Part shown: positions 19,323 through 29,047 of the stretch, one piece after another
Numbering within the stretch: position 1 is the first letter of the stretch
Layout of the letters: every line of letters starts with the position of its first letter
Assembly: GCA_004802725.1 (NCBI GenBank)
Contig: SGPM01000286.1
Span: forward strand, 1-35,634
Direction: 5' to 3'
DNA: 35,634 nucleotides
From: Antrodiella citrinella
Taxonomy: Eukaryota > Basidiomycota > Agaricomycetes > Polyporales > Steccherinaceae
Notes under the pieces: model-generated
Databases searched by the model: none
The model's input: the letters and a program-made list of their open reading frames with translations, nothing else
Told to the model about the DNA's origin: nothing
Translations under genes and position numbers: made by a program

Positions 19323-22300
19323 CTACGCGTGGAACCCACTATGCGCATACATCTGCTCGTCCACACCCATCCCCACGATCCCCTGCATCCCCGCATACCC
19401 CCCTTGCTGCCCACTACCACCATGTCCATGTCCATGCCCATTCAACCCCCCTCCCCCACCCGCACCAGACGGAGCCCCATCGACCCTCGGCACGACACTG
19501 CTCATGTGCCCGACAATCTCGACCTGCCCCGCGACCGCGCCCTCGTACATCCGCCTGATCTCCTGCGCCTGCTCCGCGCACTCCTCGTACGCGTACGCGT
19601 ACTGCTCGAGCCCCGCGATGCAGTTCTGCACTTCCGGGCGCCCGAGCCGCGCGAGGAACGTCCCCGCTTGGATACACGAGACGTGCATCACCGCGGAGTC
19701 GAGGCGCTGTGTGGACGGGAGCGGGTGTCAGTGTAGCGGGAGAGATAAAAGAAATGAGGATGAAGAATGAATGGATGAACGGAGCGGAGACTCAAGACGC
19801 ACCAAGTACCCGTTCGTCGTCAACACCCCCGCCAACCCCGCGATCCTGAGCGCGCCATGCAACGCCTCCTCGCTGAACTTCTTCTTCGTCGCCTCAATCT
19901 GCGCGTGGTTCGGCAGCGCGTGCCCGGGGCTCCCCGTCCGCACGAGGTCGTTCACTTCCCGGATCCCAAAATCATCGAGCGCGTTGAACAGGATGATCCA
20001 CATAATGTGGTACGTCGCGTCCGATGCACCTAAAGTCATGATTTCAAATTCACGAGTTCACCACGTCAGTGGGGAAGCAAAGGGAATGAACACGAGGTAA
20101 ACGCACAAGCAGTCACCGCACTGACGAAATCCCAATCCTGCTGAAAGTTGCTCGGCACGCCCACATACCGCAAGTGTTCGTCGCGCCACTCGCTCAGGAG
20201 GTTCATAAAGTTGCACAGCACGTCCAACGGGATCCCGTCCGACTCGGTCGCCGGCCGCCACAATTGCCGCGCCATTTGCCGCGAAATGCGCGCGAGCGCG
20301 TGCGCGGCGCGGTAGTAGCCCTACGATGCGTGGGGTGAGGTTAGTCGCTGCTCGGGTTTTGAGAATGGCATCAACAGTACTCACCAAGAACTACGAATGA
20401 ATGAAAGGCATGACATCAGAATCAACTCGACGAGTGAACAACACGACAAAAACGTACCTCCAACTGCTCTCGAGGCGACGGCTGCGGCTCACCCGGCGTC
20501 TCCGGCGGAGTCGGCCCCACAACATAAAAATCAATATCGTAATCATCGTCGTCCCTACACAGCACAACCACATTAGCATCGATGTCAAGAGTCCAGTAAG
20601 CACAAGATAGAGTTGCAGCCGACGCATACGCAGACCAAGACCAGGACTCACAGCATTGGTTTCCGTCGATAATACACACTCCGATACGCGTCCGCCAAAC
20701 ACGCCATCCACCACGCAAAGATCATCGTCCCCCGCGCCTCGGGGTCCTCGATGTTCGACATCACCGACTTGTGGTTGATCTAACACGCGTACCGTCAGCA
20801 CACAATCTAAATCACGGAGAGGATGGGGAGGACGTACACCCAAGTCAAGCAAGAGACGGATCGCAGACGTAAGCCAGAACCCGTGGAACCCTAACAGGAG
20901 GCGAGAGTGATCGGTCAGTCTCAGGCGGGATACCCTTGGACCCACACATACCGTTCCCCTCTTCCGGATTTTCTAATCACCCACCACCACACAGTAAAAA
21001 GTACGTCAGCCTACCATCACCACACCATCACGTAACGCTACGCCACTTACGGTTCTGCATGGGCTCGATCAAGAGCGCGATGACGACGTGGTCCGCGCTC
21101 GGGACGCGGTGCACCTTCAAGTCTTCCGCGAGCTCCCTCGCGCGGTTGATCAACGCCTTCGCCATCAAGCTCTGCCCGCTGTTCCGGCTCCGGTCGCCCA
21201 GCAGCAACGGGTGTTCAGAGAACTTGGCTCCCCACGCAATCACAGTCGCCACCAGACTACATGCATCACACCCACATCCATAAGTACGGCGAGACGAAAT
21301 CGCGAGAGGAAAAGAAGCGATGCGTACGCGTTATGCAAGGGTTTATGCTCTGACCCGGGAGACCCCATGAGTATGCTCTTCGGGCTGCTGCCCATCGTCG
21401 GTGTATGTGGCGACCCGCTCCTCCTATCCTGCGCCAGCTCGTACGTGCTCGGAGGCAGTGGCGGGACAGCAGGGGGGTTGGGCCGCAAATGCTCCGTGAG
21501 CCTCGCGCGGAACTGCGCCGGGTTCAACAGCGGCAAACGCGTGTGCACGATCTGGAAGAAGACTTCGACGAGGTCGAGAGCGAAGCTGGAAGACGATATC
21601 AGCTGGTATGTCAAAAACACCGACGAGTGGGAACGCGACACGTACTCGGCTCTGAACGCTTCGTTGTCCAGCTGCGAAGCCAGTTCGCCCCATTCGGCGT
21701 ACGGTGTTGATGCACCAGGCGAAGACCTGCTGTTGTACCTCGGATACCCGTTTGTGAACCCTGTTCCGTCGCTGAGAAACCCCGAAATGAAATCACCCAC
21801 ATCACTGAATGAGCACCCGGAATGGTAGGGAAATCGCGGAATAGACGCACCTGGGGTCCGGTGGAGAGAAAAGGTAGACGAGGAGGTCTTTAATCGGAGT
21901 TTGTGTGGTGACCCTGGGAATCTGGGAAAAGGTGGCAGGCTGAGAAGGACTTGATTGTACGGGTGCTGGGAGAGGATAAGGGTGTGCGCGTGTTTGGGAC
22001 ACGCTTTCGGCACTACAGGGGGCGATGAGATCAGTTACATGGCGCAGCGGAACGTAGCGCGTACGTTCGTGAGGGGCCCGCGGCTGGAAAGGTACTACGA
22101 ACAGAGGATGATTGGCATTGTGTGATGAAGTGTGGCAAGCGGACATACCCGGCGGTGTTGGAGGTCATGGTGCGCGGCCTCTTGGTAGAGGACGTCGCCC
22201 GTTTCTTCTCGCTTGTGGCTTGTTGGACATAATGCCTGGAGTGTAAGGATGAGATGCAGAGGACTGGGAACTGCAGAAAGAGATACGAACGTGCAGGGAT

Positions 22301-22821
22301 AATTCTTGGCAAGACAATGCTAGATGGCGAAATGCGCAGTCGGTGAGGGAGGAAGCTGTGCAAGGGTGGGTTTGTAATACGGTACCTGACACTGTAAAGT
22401 GGTACGATGGTGAGTGGAGGGGAGGATGAGGAGGAGGGAGGGGAGGAATACCTTGTCCTGGCCGGGAAGCTGATTACACTTTACTTTCCTGGACCTACAA
22501 GTACCGAGTGAGCCAAGAGGAAGCAGCCGGCGGCGGAGCAGGGATCATCTTCGGAGCCGAGAGGGCGTTCGGGACGGGTGACATACCTGCAAGCATCGCA
22601 GGCGGTGTTCTGCTTCCTGGGGGGCGGGAGAGTCTTTGCGAGCTCGTGGATCTGGTTCTGAATGGAGGGCGTGGAGAAGTTGAAGCCTGTGGACGGTGGG
22701 TGCGGTGAGCGAGGGGTCAGAGGCAGCGAGAAGAGAGCGACGGACCCTGGGAGGGGGTTTTTGGGGCGTCGGGGAACGGGGCGTCGGGGAGCTGGGCGTC
22801 GGGGAGCTTGGCGTCGTTCAT
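19323..22821 (-). CDS. Zn2Cys6 fungal transcription factor with Fungal_trans domain
   Basis: Binuclear zinc-cluster regulator of RNA polymerase II genes. Seventeen exons close in phase to 771 aa: 22821-22746, 22686-22587, 22494-22452, 22391-22386, 22319-22291, 22235-22149, 22012-21851, 21804-21328, 21256-21051, 20972-20952, 20890-20838, 20779-20652, 20554-20458, 20390-20385, 20320-20107, 20029-19803, 19706-19323. The zinc cluster is at residues 55-84 with spacing C-x2-C-x6-C-x8-C-x2-C-x6-C (CDACRSRKVKC, then CQHCLAKNYPC), followed by THYVQQATSEKKR, a basic linker. The middle domain has LVEVFFQIVHTRLPLLNPAQ, GFHGFWLTSAIRLLLDLG and RGTMIFAWWMACLADAYRSV, as in the XlnR/Cat8-like branch of Fungal_trans proteins; targets cannot be read from this. 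The C-terminus is Gly/His-rich. Exons 4 and 14 are 6 nt, exon 10 is 21 nt. Intron 6 (136 nt) is the longest and least certain. Divergent from TOM22. Confidence 0.93.
22766..22815. repeat. 15-bp minisatellite in exon 1 of the zinc-cluster gene
   Basis: About 3.3 tandem copies of a 15-mer beginning GCGTCGGGGA (22766-22780, 22781-22795, 22796-22810, then GCGTC). On the minus strand it encodes repeated (L/F)PDA units just after the start codon (KLPDAQLPDAPFPDAP). Fifteen is a multiple of three, so copy-number change would keep the frame. Confidence 0.85.
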
Positions 22822-22999
22822 GGCTGAGAGCAGCGGAGAGGAAGAGAGAGGAAGAGAGAGACGAGAAACGAGAGACGAGACGAGAGAGATGTATGATGTG
22901 ATGACGCCCACTCAATTTCTCGGCACCGATAGGTCACACGTCACACACGCTGGCACTGTTTCCGTCACAATCATTGGTAGTCGGTCAACGCCAGCCACG
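22822..22999. promoter_or_regulatory. Shared divergent promoter of the zinc-cluster factor and TOM22
   Basis: 178 bp lie between opposed start codons. It includes the GA tract and an ATTGG (reverse CCAAT) near 22974. Common regulation is inferred from spacing. Confidence 0.45.
22835..22889. repeat. GA-rich purine tract in a divergent promoter
   Basis: An almost pure GA tract of about 55 bp, with GAAGAGAGAG and ACGAGA sub-repeats, starting about 14 bp upstream of the zinc-cluster ATG and about 110 bp upstream of the TOM22 ATG. On the minus strand it is a CT-rich 5' leader, which is common before fungal start sites. Confidence 0.7.
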
Positions 23000-23558
23000 A
23001 TGGTCAAAGTCGAGATTGTAGACGAGCAGGACACTCAGCCCAACTCCCCCTACACATCACACGCCTCCTCACGCACATCCTCCTCCCTCTCCCTCTCCTC
23101 CGTCGGCTCAGAGCCCAACGGCGAGGAATCCTTCTACGACCGTCTCTCCGCCCTCGTCGATATCGTACCACCCACCACTCGCCACTCCATCTCCACAAAA
23201 ATCGCAAACACCGCCTCCTTCCTCTCCACCTCGGGCAAACTCGTCGGAAACCTCGTCTGGATCATCACAACCAGCGCCCTCCTCGTCGGCCTGCCCCTCG
23301 CAATGAGCTTGGAGGACGAGGCAAAGGTCGTCGCACAGGAGCAGGAGATGCTTGCCCAGCAGCAGGGTGCGCAGCAGGTACGTTCTCCCCTCTCCTTTGG
23401 TGTTACTTTCCCTTCCCCACACCGCTTCCTCGTTTCGCTGGCGGCCGGTCTCACACGCACGCATGCTCACTCGTTCCTTGCAGATGATGCAGCCGTCCAT
23501 GTACCCACCGCCACCGGGCTCAGACCAAGCCAAGGGACTCGTCCCTCCAGGGTTCTAA
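23000..23558 (+). CDS. TOM22: Mitochondrial import receptor subunit Tom22
   Basis: Central receptor of the outer-membrane TOM complex, with a cytosolic acidic domain, one membrane span and a short intermembrane-space tail. Exons 23000-23377 and 23484-23558 give 150 aa. The N-terminal half is Ser-rich and acidic. The family signature ESFYDRLSALVDIVPPTTRH lies at about residues 43-62. The membrane span is at about 81-103 (LVGNLVWIITTSALLVGLPL). The tail is rich in Gln and Pro, ending KGLVPPGF. The 106-nt intron falls between the Gln-rich helix and MMQPSMYPPPPG. Length matches fungal Tom22. The frame is open upstream of 23000, but that ATG fits the family start (MVKVEIV). Confidence 0.92.
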
Positions 23559-24183
23559 ACCCCCTCCCCCCTCCGTCCCTTTTCCTGATCCATCGTTCCT
23601 TGCCGCCGTCACCACGCTCGCATACATACGTACACTTCTACCTACCTCACGCTGTCCCTGTAATTCTCCGTCACGTTCACGCTTTGACGCCCCACTCAAA
23701 AATCACATCCGTATTCCGTATGCATACATCTCTCCGGAGTCTAAGCCATGTGCTGCTGCGGCGGTTCCCGGTGCTTCTTCGTGTCACGCTCTCATTTGCG
23801 CTCAAAGTGCTGTCTCGTTTACCTCCCAGGCCGGCCGGCGATTTCGTGTCCATGTACGCCTGCGCTTGGTGACGCGTTCTGCGCGGCTCCGGCTTGCTGA
23901 CACCCAACACTGTTCTCCCATATGGCTGGTCGATGGATGGCATGGAAACTTGGCTGCGTATAGTGACTCACTGACTCGTAATCACTACTAAACCGCACCT
24001 CGAGTCAGAGTACACTGCGTCCGGTTGACTCGACGTCTCGAGCCTAGAGGTGGGTGCTGCCCCCGATTCTTCGGTGAATTGGTGTGACGTCCGGTTCCCG
24101 GGGAAACTTCTGCCCTCAGGCCTCTGGTTCAGTCAACCCCGCACTTGTTACCTTCAACCGATTTCTACCAATCACTCGCAACA
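23559..24183. other. Intergenic region
   Basis: 625 bp between TOM22 and the next plus-strand gene. C- and T-rich at first, then mixed. Open frames run through it, but they are read-through of neighbouring exons. A GACTCACTGACTCG stretch near 23962 is a short imperfect repeat. No gene seen. Confidence 0.45.
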
Positions 24184-24811
24184 ATGTCCCAAAGATATGT
24201 CATTAGCAGCGGCTACTTCTTGGACCTCCAACCCTTCCGCGATTTTGTGTTGTCTCTGCAACCCGGGCTTCAATTTCCGATCACTGCCGACGAACCTTAC
24301 ATTGAGGAGTTCCTACGTGCGTACGACAAGTGGCGATTCATGCTCCCGCGGGGTGCTGTGCCGAGGGTTGAACGTACGTCGCCAAAAAATCACTTTGACG
24401 CAGTGTCATCGCCTAGCGTTGAGTTTCTTCTTCCCATTTGCAACCGTAGCGCATTGGATAGATCCAGAACGCGAGTCTAAAACGGTCCTCGAGACGAACA
24501 ATAACATCGACAGAATCTTCATCGTTGTGCGATCGGTGAAGTATCATGGACAGCACCAGCTGGACCGCTCCGACGAGCGCAACAAGGCGTTGTTCCAGGA
24601 GAATGAAAGGGACCGGAAGGTGTTGGACGTTTTATTCCATAACATAAAGGTCTTGAAGGGGACGTTTGATAGGGAGGTGTTGGAGTTTGGGTGTATGAAG
24701 GAGCCGGAGGAGGCTTGTTACGAAGCTATGGTTTCTGCGGATGTAAGTCGCCCGTATTATGCTGATGCTGTAGCAGTATTCATCTCATCGAATGACTCTT
24801 TGTTTCAGTGA
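24184..24811 (+). CDS. Small uncharacterised protein
   Basis: Exons 24184-24373 and 24450-24742 plus a last exon that is just the TGA at 24809-24811, giving 161 aa. I do not recognise it. The N-terminus MSQRYVISSGYFLDLQPFRD and WRFMLPRGAVPRVE is followed by HWIDPERESKTVLETNNNID and a beta-prone stretch RIFIVVRSVKYHG. The C-terminal half is helical and charged (RNKALFQENERDRKVLDVLF, NIKVLKGTFDREVLEFGCMK). No signal peptide or membrane helix, so probably soluble. If the final 66-nt intron (24743-24808) is retained, the frame stays open and ends at the same TGA with 22 extra residues. Coherent composition and good splice sites support a real gene. Confidence 0.7.
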
Positions 24812-25115
24812 CATAAGCAAATCCGAATCCAAGTTGAACGATCCCCGTTCTCTGAGGACCTGGTCCAAAGTCTGAGTCACAGTATCAATCATCTCCCGAG
24901 TCGTTGTTGTCTGCTAGTATGTTGTATATGGCGTCATTCTCAAGGACATACTCGTCAATAGAACTATATCTCTTCTTCCGTTCGAATATAACCTGTCTAC
25001 GTGTTTATAAATGAGTCGTGTCGACTCACTGGCACATTCGAATTTAGGCGCCCTAACTGTGGCGTGCAATTAAGTGACCGACTTCTGTCAGTCGTACTAG
25101 TAAACCACTCACATC
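24812..25115. other. Intergenic region
   Basis: 304 bp, AT-richer than its surroundings, with no supportable gene; probably the 3' UTR of the gene ending at 24811. Confidence 0.4.
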
Positions 25116-26053
25116 ATGCCCGAGACTACCTCAACGAAACGTCTCGCGTCTGGGGGTCGCGGTCTGGCCGTAGCAGAAGCTGTGGCCGCCGACGCCCGGC
25201 TCCTCAGGCTGACTCAACTCTACGTCCTCTTGAAGCGCGACCTCGCGTACCCGAATCTCATGCTCGATGAGAGGACGTTCCTCTGGCGCGACCCCGCGAG
25301 GCGAGAGAGGACCACCCGTGCATGGAACGCGAGGGTCCAACCGTGACAACGGCTCAACGATCCGACTTACCAGACGGACGAGGACCCGCATGTGGACCAG
25401 CTTGGGTACATCAAGAAGCACAGCACGCAAGCGGTATTGGATTGGTGTGATGTGCTCCGCCATCGTTGAGCCGTTCTTGTTCGATAATTTTAAAGCGGCA
25501 CAGAAGTACGGTTATAGTATGAAAGAAAATTTGACGAGAGGGAAGGTTCAGGTTCCTTTCTACTAAACAAGTAATCAGACAACAAACTATCATTTCTTTG
25601 GTAGACACACTGAACAGAGTCAGGAGGCTATGGCTATTGAGAAGGGCCCGAACTATATCGTTCCTGACACCACTCCAACTCCGCCTCCTCAACGTCCCTC
25701 ATCGTTCACCACCCTCAACATCTAGGATATCAAGTCAAGAGCTGACAGAAGTGAGGTGCTAATCCCGGCCGCCGTCGACGCACTCGTGCAGAACTCGAAG
25801 GAGCTGATGAAGAAAACGCTCTTACTTCACGGCTCGGAGCCTAACACTGATACCAACGACGCCCAAGTTGATAAGAGCCAGAAGTTGAGATTCTAGAAGT
25901 GCGCTCATGCTCGATTCGGAGGACGGCGCGACGGAGTTCGGTGTTACATTCGAGGAAGCAGAGCGTGGCGTACAAATTTTGTCTGAGAGTGAAGTGATTG
26001 GGCTGTTGAGTGGCAGTGAAGTCATGGATGTGGGCGCGATCCCAGGTCAGTGA
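25116..26053 (+). pseudogene. Degenerate protein-coding locus, family unknown
   Basis: An ATG at 25116 opens 76 codons (LTQLYVLLKRDLAYPNLMLD, then ERTFLWRDPARRERTTRAWN). After a stop at 25344 the same frame continues with DEDPHVDQLGYIKKHSTQAV and LDWCDVLRH, stopping again at 25466. A 39-nt intron (donor GTCCAA, acceptor TTACCAG) could remove the first stop, but the donor is weak. Further coherent pieces follow in other frames: EKGPNYIVPDTTPTPPP at about 25640-25690, and an acidic 49-codon frame from ATG 25907 to 26053 with FGVTFEEAERGVQILSESEV. The broken succession of plausible pieces suggests a decayed gene. A rapidly evolving spliced gene is the alternative. I cannot assign a function. Confidence 0.4.
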
Positions 26054-26689
26054 AGCATAGTGGAGCCTGGGCTCAAAATGTATAGCGCTAAGTGCTTGGG
26101 ATTATATCTGAGAGATGTGTGTATGTATCAAATTATGGGTTGAAATGAACTTTGAGCGAGACGCACATACCGGTAGTGAGGGATAACATTGAGGCATGGA
26201 ATCTTGAAACAGCTGGCTGCGTCACTGGCATATCGTATCCCCCCTCTTGTGACCATATTCACGAACGTTTGCCTACAAAGACACGCAGGACGAATGATAA
26301 ACAGCGTCATACACCAGTGACCACGCACCCTACCATCGGATCCAATAAACCACCAACTTACTGCACGCGATCCATTCCCACTGAACCACATACCCGTTCT
26401 TCTTTTTTCTAGCGAAGACGCGAAAGCAAACGGTTACAATGCATGGATGTTGCCAGTGACAGCTCTAGTACGACCGAGGCGGCGGAAGGACGGAATTTGA
26501 AGGATAGATGCGATTTTCTCTCATCTACTTCTACTTACACTCTATATAGCACGAGCGAGTGTAGATGAAGAGCACCCCATCGCGCAGACCCATTGCGTTA
26601 CAGAGATGTCACGGGACCTTCTTATGGCATATCATACTATAAACGCAATTCAATTAGCGATCTGGGATTCTGACAAGGATGAAAAGGCA
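26054..26689. other. Intergenic region with no gene seen
   Basis: About 640 bp without a supportable frame. Near 26532-26560 there is a small inverted repeat, TACACTC and GAGTGTA, around a 14-nt loop that contains TATATA. It could be chance. Confidence 0.4.
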
Positions 26690-26860
26690 AATTGAAAGCC
26701 GCTTGCTTGACTTAGAATCAAGGCAAGGGAAGGCCAAGCAATACAGACGCGGTAAAGCGAGAAGACCGACGGCCGGCTCCGCCCAAAAGTAAAGTTCAAA
26801 ATCACAAATGGTAGGGCGATGTTACGGCTTTTACACAAGCCGGCGGGTCGCGTCCAAAGA
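26690..26860 (-). pseudogene. Possible remnant of an F-box-like gene
   Basis: On the minus strand, shortly after 26859, a short frame reads CKSRNIALPFVILNFTF and SVFSLYR. The intact F-box-like gene 2 has CKHWRDIALPFLY followed by GQVFAFAE in the same order and spacing. Upstream in another frame are TGGACG codons resembling the LWTKK of gene 1. The match needs a small deletion (HW) and a frameshift, so any gene here is dead. There is no surrounding intact protein. The similarity is short, and I rate this as a lead rather than a firm call. Confidence 0.3.
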
Positions 26861-26962
26861 AGACAGAAAGGAAGAGAACTCGGGACTCACCGAAGCGTGA
26901 CGGGAACTTGGCAAGACCACGGGGCGAGTGTAGTTATCACTGCAAGATGGTCAGTCCGGTGA

Positions 26963-28443
26963 TCAGTTATCGTTTATCGTCTTAGAATAGATGGGGTCCA
27001 CATACGCAGTCCTGTATCTCCTCACGTATGTGATGGCGTGGTCTTCAATCTCATCCGGACGCACGCCAAGCTTGTCCCAGTCGCCTGGAACGTCAACGTC
27101 ATCGATGAATCGCCTCTCGACCTCGTCAGGGCTCAGTGCAGGCCACCATATCTGCTGCGCAACCTTCGCTAACAGGGTCGCGAGCTTCTTGGGAACGACT
27201 GGGGCCTTGGAAGGGGGAAGGTAGGTCAGGGATGAGACGAGTGTGAGCAAATACTCGTATGTAAGAGTGGAAGGGCCCGGGAGGTTCAGTGTTCCAGGGA
27301 GTGAGGGAACAGTGAGGATGTTGGTGAGTGCTTGTGCAACATCCATGACCTAAGTTGAGCGCATGAATAAAGACATGCGCAGACAAGAGCTATAACAAGA
27401 CGTACATGCACTGGCCGAACTTTCGTCTCCATGTTGTTCAGCTTCCACCAGATAGGCCACACTGCAATGATTTCGGCTTTAGCGAGGTTCTCGTTCTTAT
27501 TTTCGTCCACTTACCAGCCATGTTGGTCAGCAGCTTATCCTCATGTCCATACATCACCGCTGGTCTTACGATTGTTGCGGTCGGGAATGCTTCCTTGACC
27601 TTCTCCTCGCCCTGTGCCTTTGTCCTGTAAAACGCGGACTTGGACTTCGGGTCGGCATTCAGGTGCGAAACGTGCACGAAGCGGGATACACCGGACTCGG
27701 CCGCGATCCGTGCAATACGTTCAGCACCAGTGACATGCACAGAGGTGTAGTCGAAGTTCCTGGAAGGTCATCACGTTGAGCCTCTCTCGAGGGCGACGAA
27801 TAGAAGAGATGTTATACGTACTTCGTCTCATAGTCACGTCCGACCAAGTTGTATACAATATCGGAATGTCTGACACACTCAGCAATCTGGTCTTCTCGTC
27901 GCAGGTCCCATTCCTACATGAAAGGCGCGCTTTATTTTGGTGGGGAAGGTGCAGTTGGAGGGAACTCACAAGCGAAACGATTTGCCCCAAATCACCGGTC
28001 ACCCTCAGATGTCTTTTCTCATCTTCATCTCGGTAGGGAATGACCACTTGTGTCCCAGACTTGGCTATTCACATCACACGAGTAAACATGAAGCGACCCA
28101 AAGAACGTGCAAAAGAGAAACAAATGCATTCAGAGATATAGAACGGAGGAGAATTTGCAATGCAAACGCACCAAGCTTAGCCACGAGGTAACGCCCAAGG
28201 AAGCTCGTGCACCCAAAGACGGTAGCAACATGACCCGTGGACGCACTTCGTCCAGCAGGACCGTATGAAATGGCAGGTTTGCCAGTCGGAAGAGTAACGA
28301 GGTCGGCCAAACCGCGCTGCAACCAACCAACCAGTCATCGTCAGTATTCATTCCATCTACTTCGTGTTCATATCTCAAACATCGTGACGTACCGTCTGCT
28401 GCGACGTCAACGCGCGTGGCAAACGCCTCGCTGTGGCCAGCAT
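26963..28443 (-). CDS. NDUFA9: NADH:ubiquinone oxidoreductase 39/40 kDa subunit (NDUFA9 type)
   Basis: Accessory matrix-arm subunit of mitochondrial complex I, an atypical short-chain dehydrogenase that binds NADPH. Seven exons: 28443-28393, 28316-28172, 28064-27970, 27913-27822, 27759-27515, 27461-27406, 27349-26963; phases close to 356 aa. The presequence MLATARRLPRALTSQQT is Arg-rich. The nucleotide-binding loop is GHVATVFGCTSFLGRYLVAK (G-x4-F-x-G form), followed by a beta strand and GTQVVIPYRDEDEKRHL. Then VYNLVGRDYETKNFDYTSVH, ISHLN-like VHVSHLNADPKSKSAFYRTK, EAFPTATIVRPAVMYGHEDK and RPVHVMDVAQALTNIL are all family blocks. Length fits. It is head-to-head with the DUF2462-type gene. Confidence 0.95.
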
Positions 28444-28648
28444 CGTAGAGTCAAGGCAGAAATAGAAGAAAGTGTAGCGGTGAGTTCGTCGTCGTCGTGG
28501 GCGTCGACGCAGGCTGAGAACTTGATCGCTTCGGCACCGGGATCTTCCGAGCCCCCAATCACTTCCTTCCTTTTTGCTACTCGCTTGCGAACTTGCATAT
28601 ACATACCCCTTCTTCATTCCTATACCCCTCCAAAGCAAAACATTAGAA
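28444..28648. promoter_or_regulatory. Shared divergent promoter of NDUFA9 and the DUF2462-type gene
   Basis: 205 bp between opposed start codons. The plus side is pyrimidine-rich just before the ATG at 28649 (CCCCTTCTTCATTCC, about 28607-28621). Shared control is inferred. Confidence 0.45.
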
Positions 28649-29047
28649 ATGGTGCAAGGGACATCCAAGGGCCTTGTGAAAGGCAAATCGACTGCTGTGC
28701 GACATGCTGCGAAGGCGGCTGCGAACTCGAAGAAGGGACATCGATACATCGCACCCAAAAAAGCGGGGCTGATGAAGACTGCTGCTCTGCATCAGGTTTG
28801 TCGAGAAACTGGACTGATTTATTTTCATAATACTCATATGTTATGGGATAGGGATTGAGTGCAAAGATCAACCGAAGTGTAGAGGCGCAAGTAGCTGCTG
28901 CTGCATCCTCGGGAAAGTTGACAATTATGAAGAACGTCGCTGCAGAAGCGTACGTCTCAACTTGTTCTTATTCGTCCTATCCCTGATGCTGAGGTATGAA
29001 TTAGTTTCGCCAAGCAAGAGAAGACAAAGGCTGCGAAGAAAAAATAA
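28649..29047 (+). CDS. Small basic DUF2462-type (UPF0390) protein
   Basis: Exons 28649-28795, 28852-28949 and 29005-29047 give 95 aa. The protein is very Lys- and Ala-rich: MVQGTSKGLVKGKSTAVRHA, KKGHRYIAPKKAGLMK, KINRSVEAQVAAAASSGKLT and a KTKAAKKK tail. The MVQG start, the KKGxRxIAPKK motif and the size fit the DUF2462 family of small nucleolar-like proteins (human C19orf53/LYDG10 type), whose role is poorly known. Splice sites are GT/AG, and both joints keep the helix in phase. Confidence 0.85.

Noticed and set aside
26532..26560. Small inverted repeat with TATATA in the loop, considered as a terminator or RNA hairpin
   Set aside because: Only a 7-bp stem with a 14-nt loop and no nearby gene end; too weak to call.
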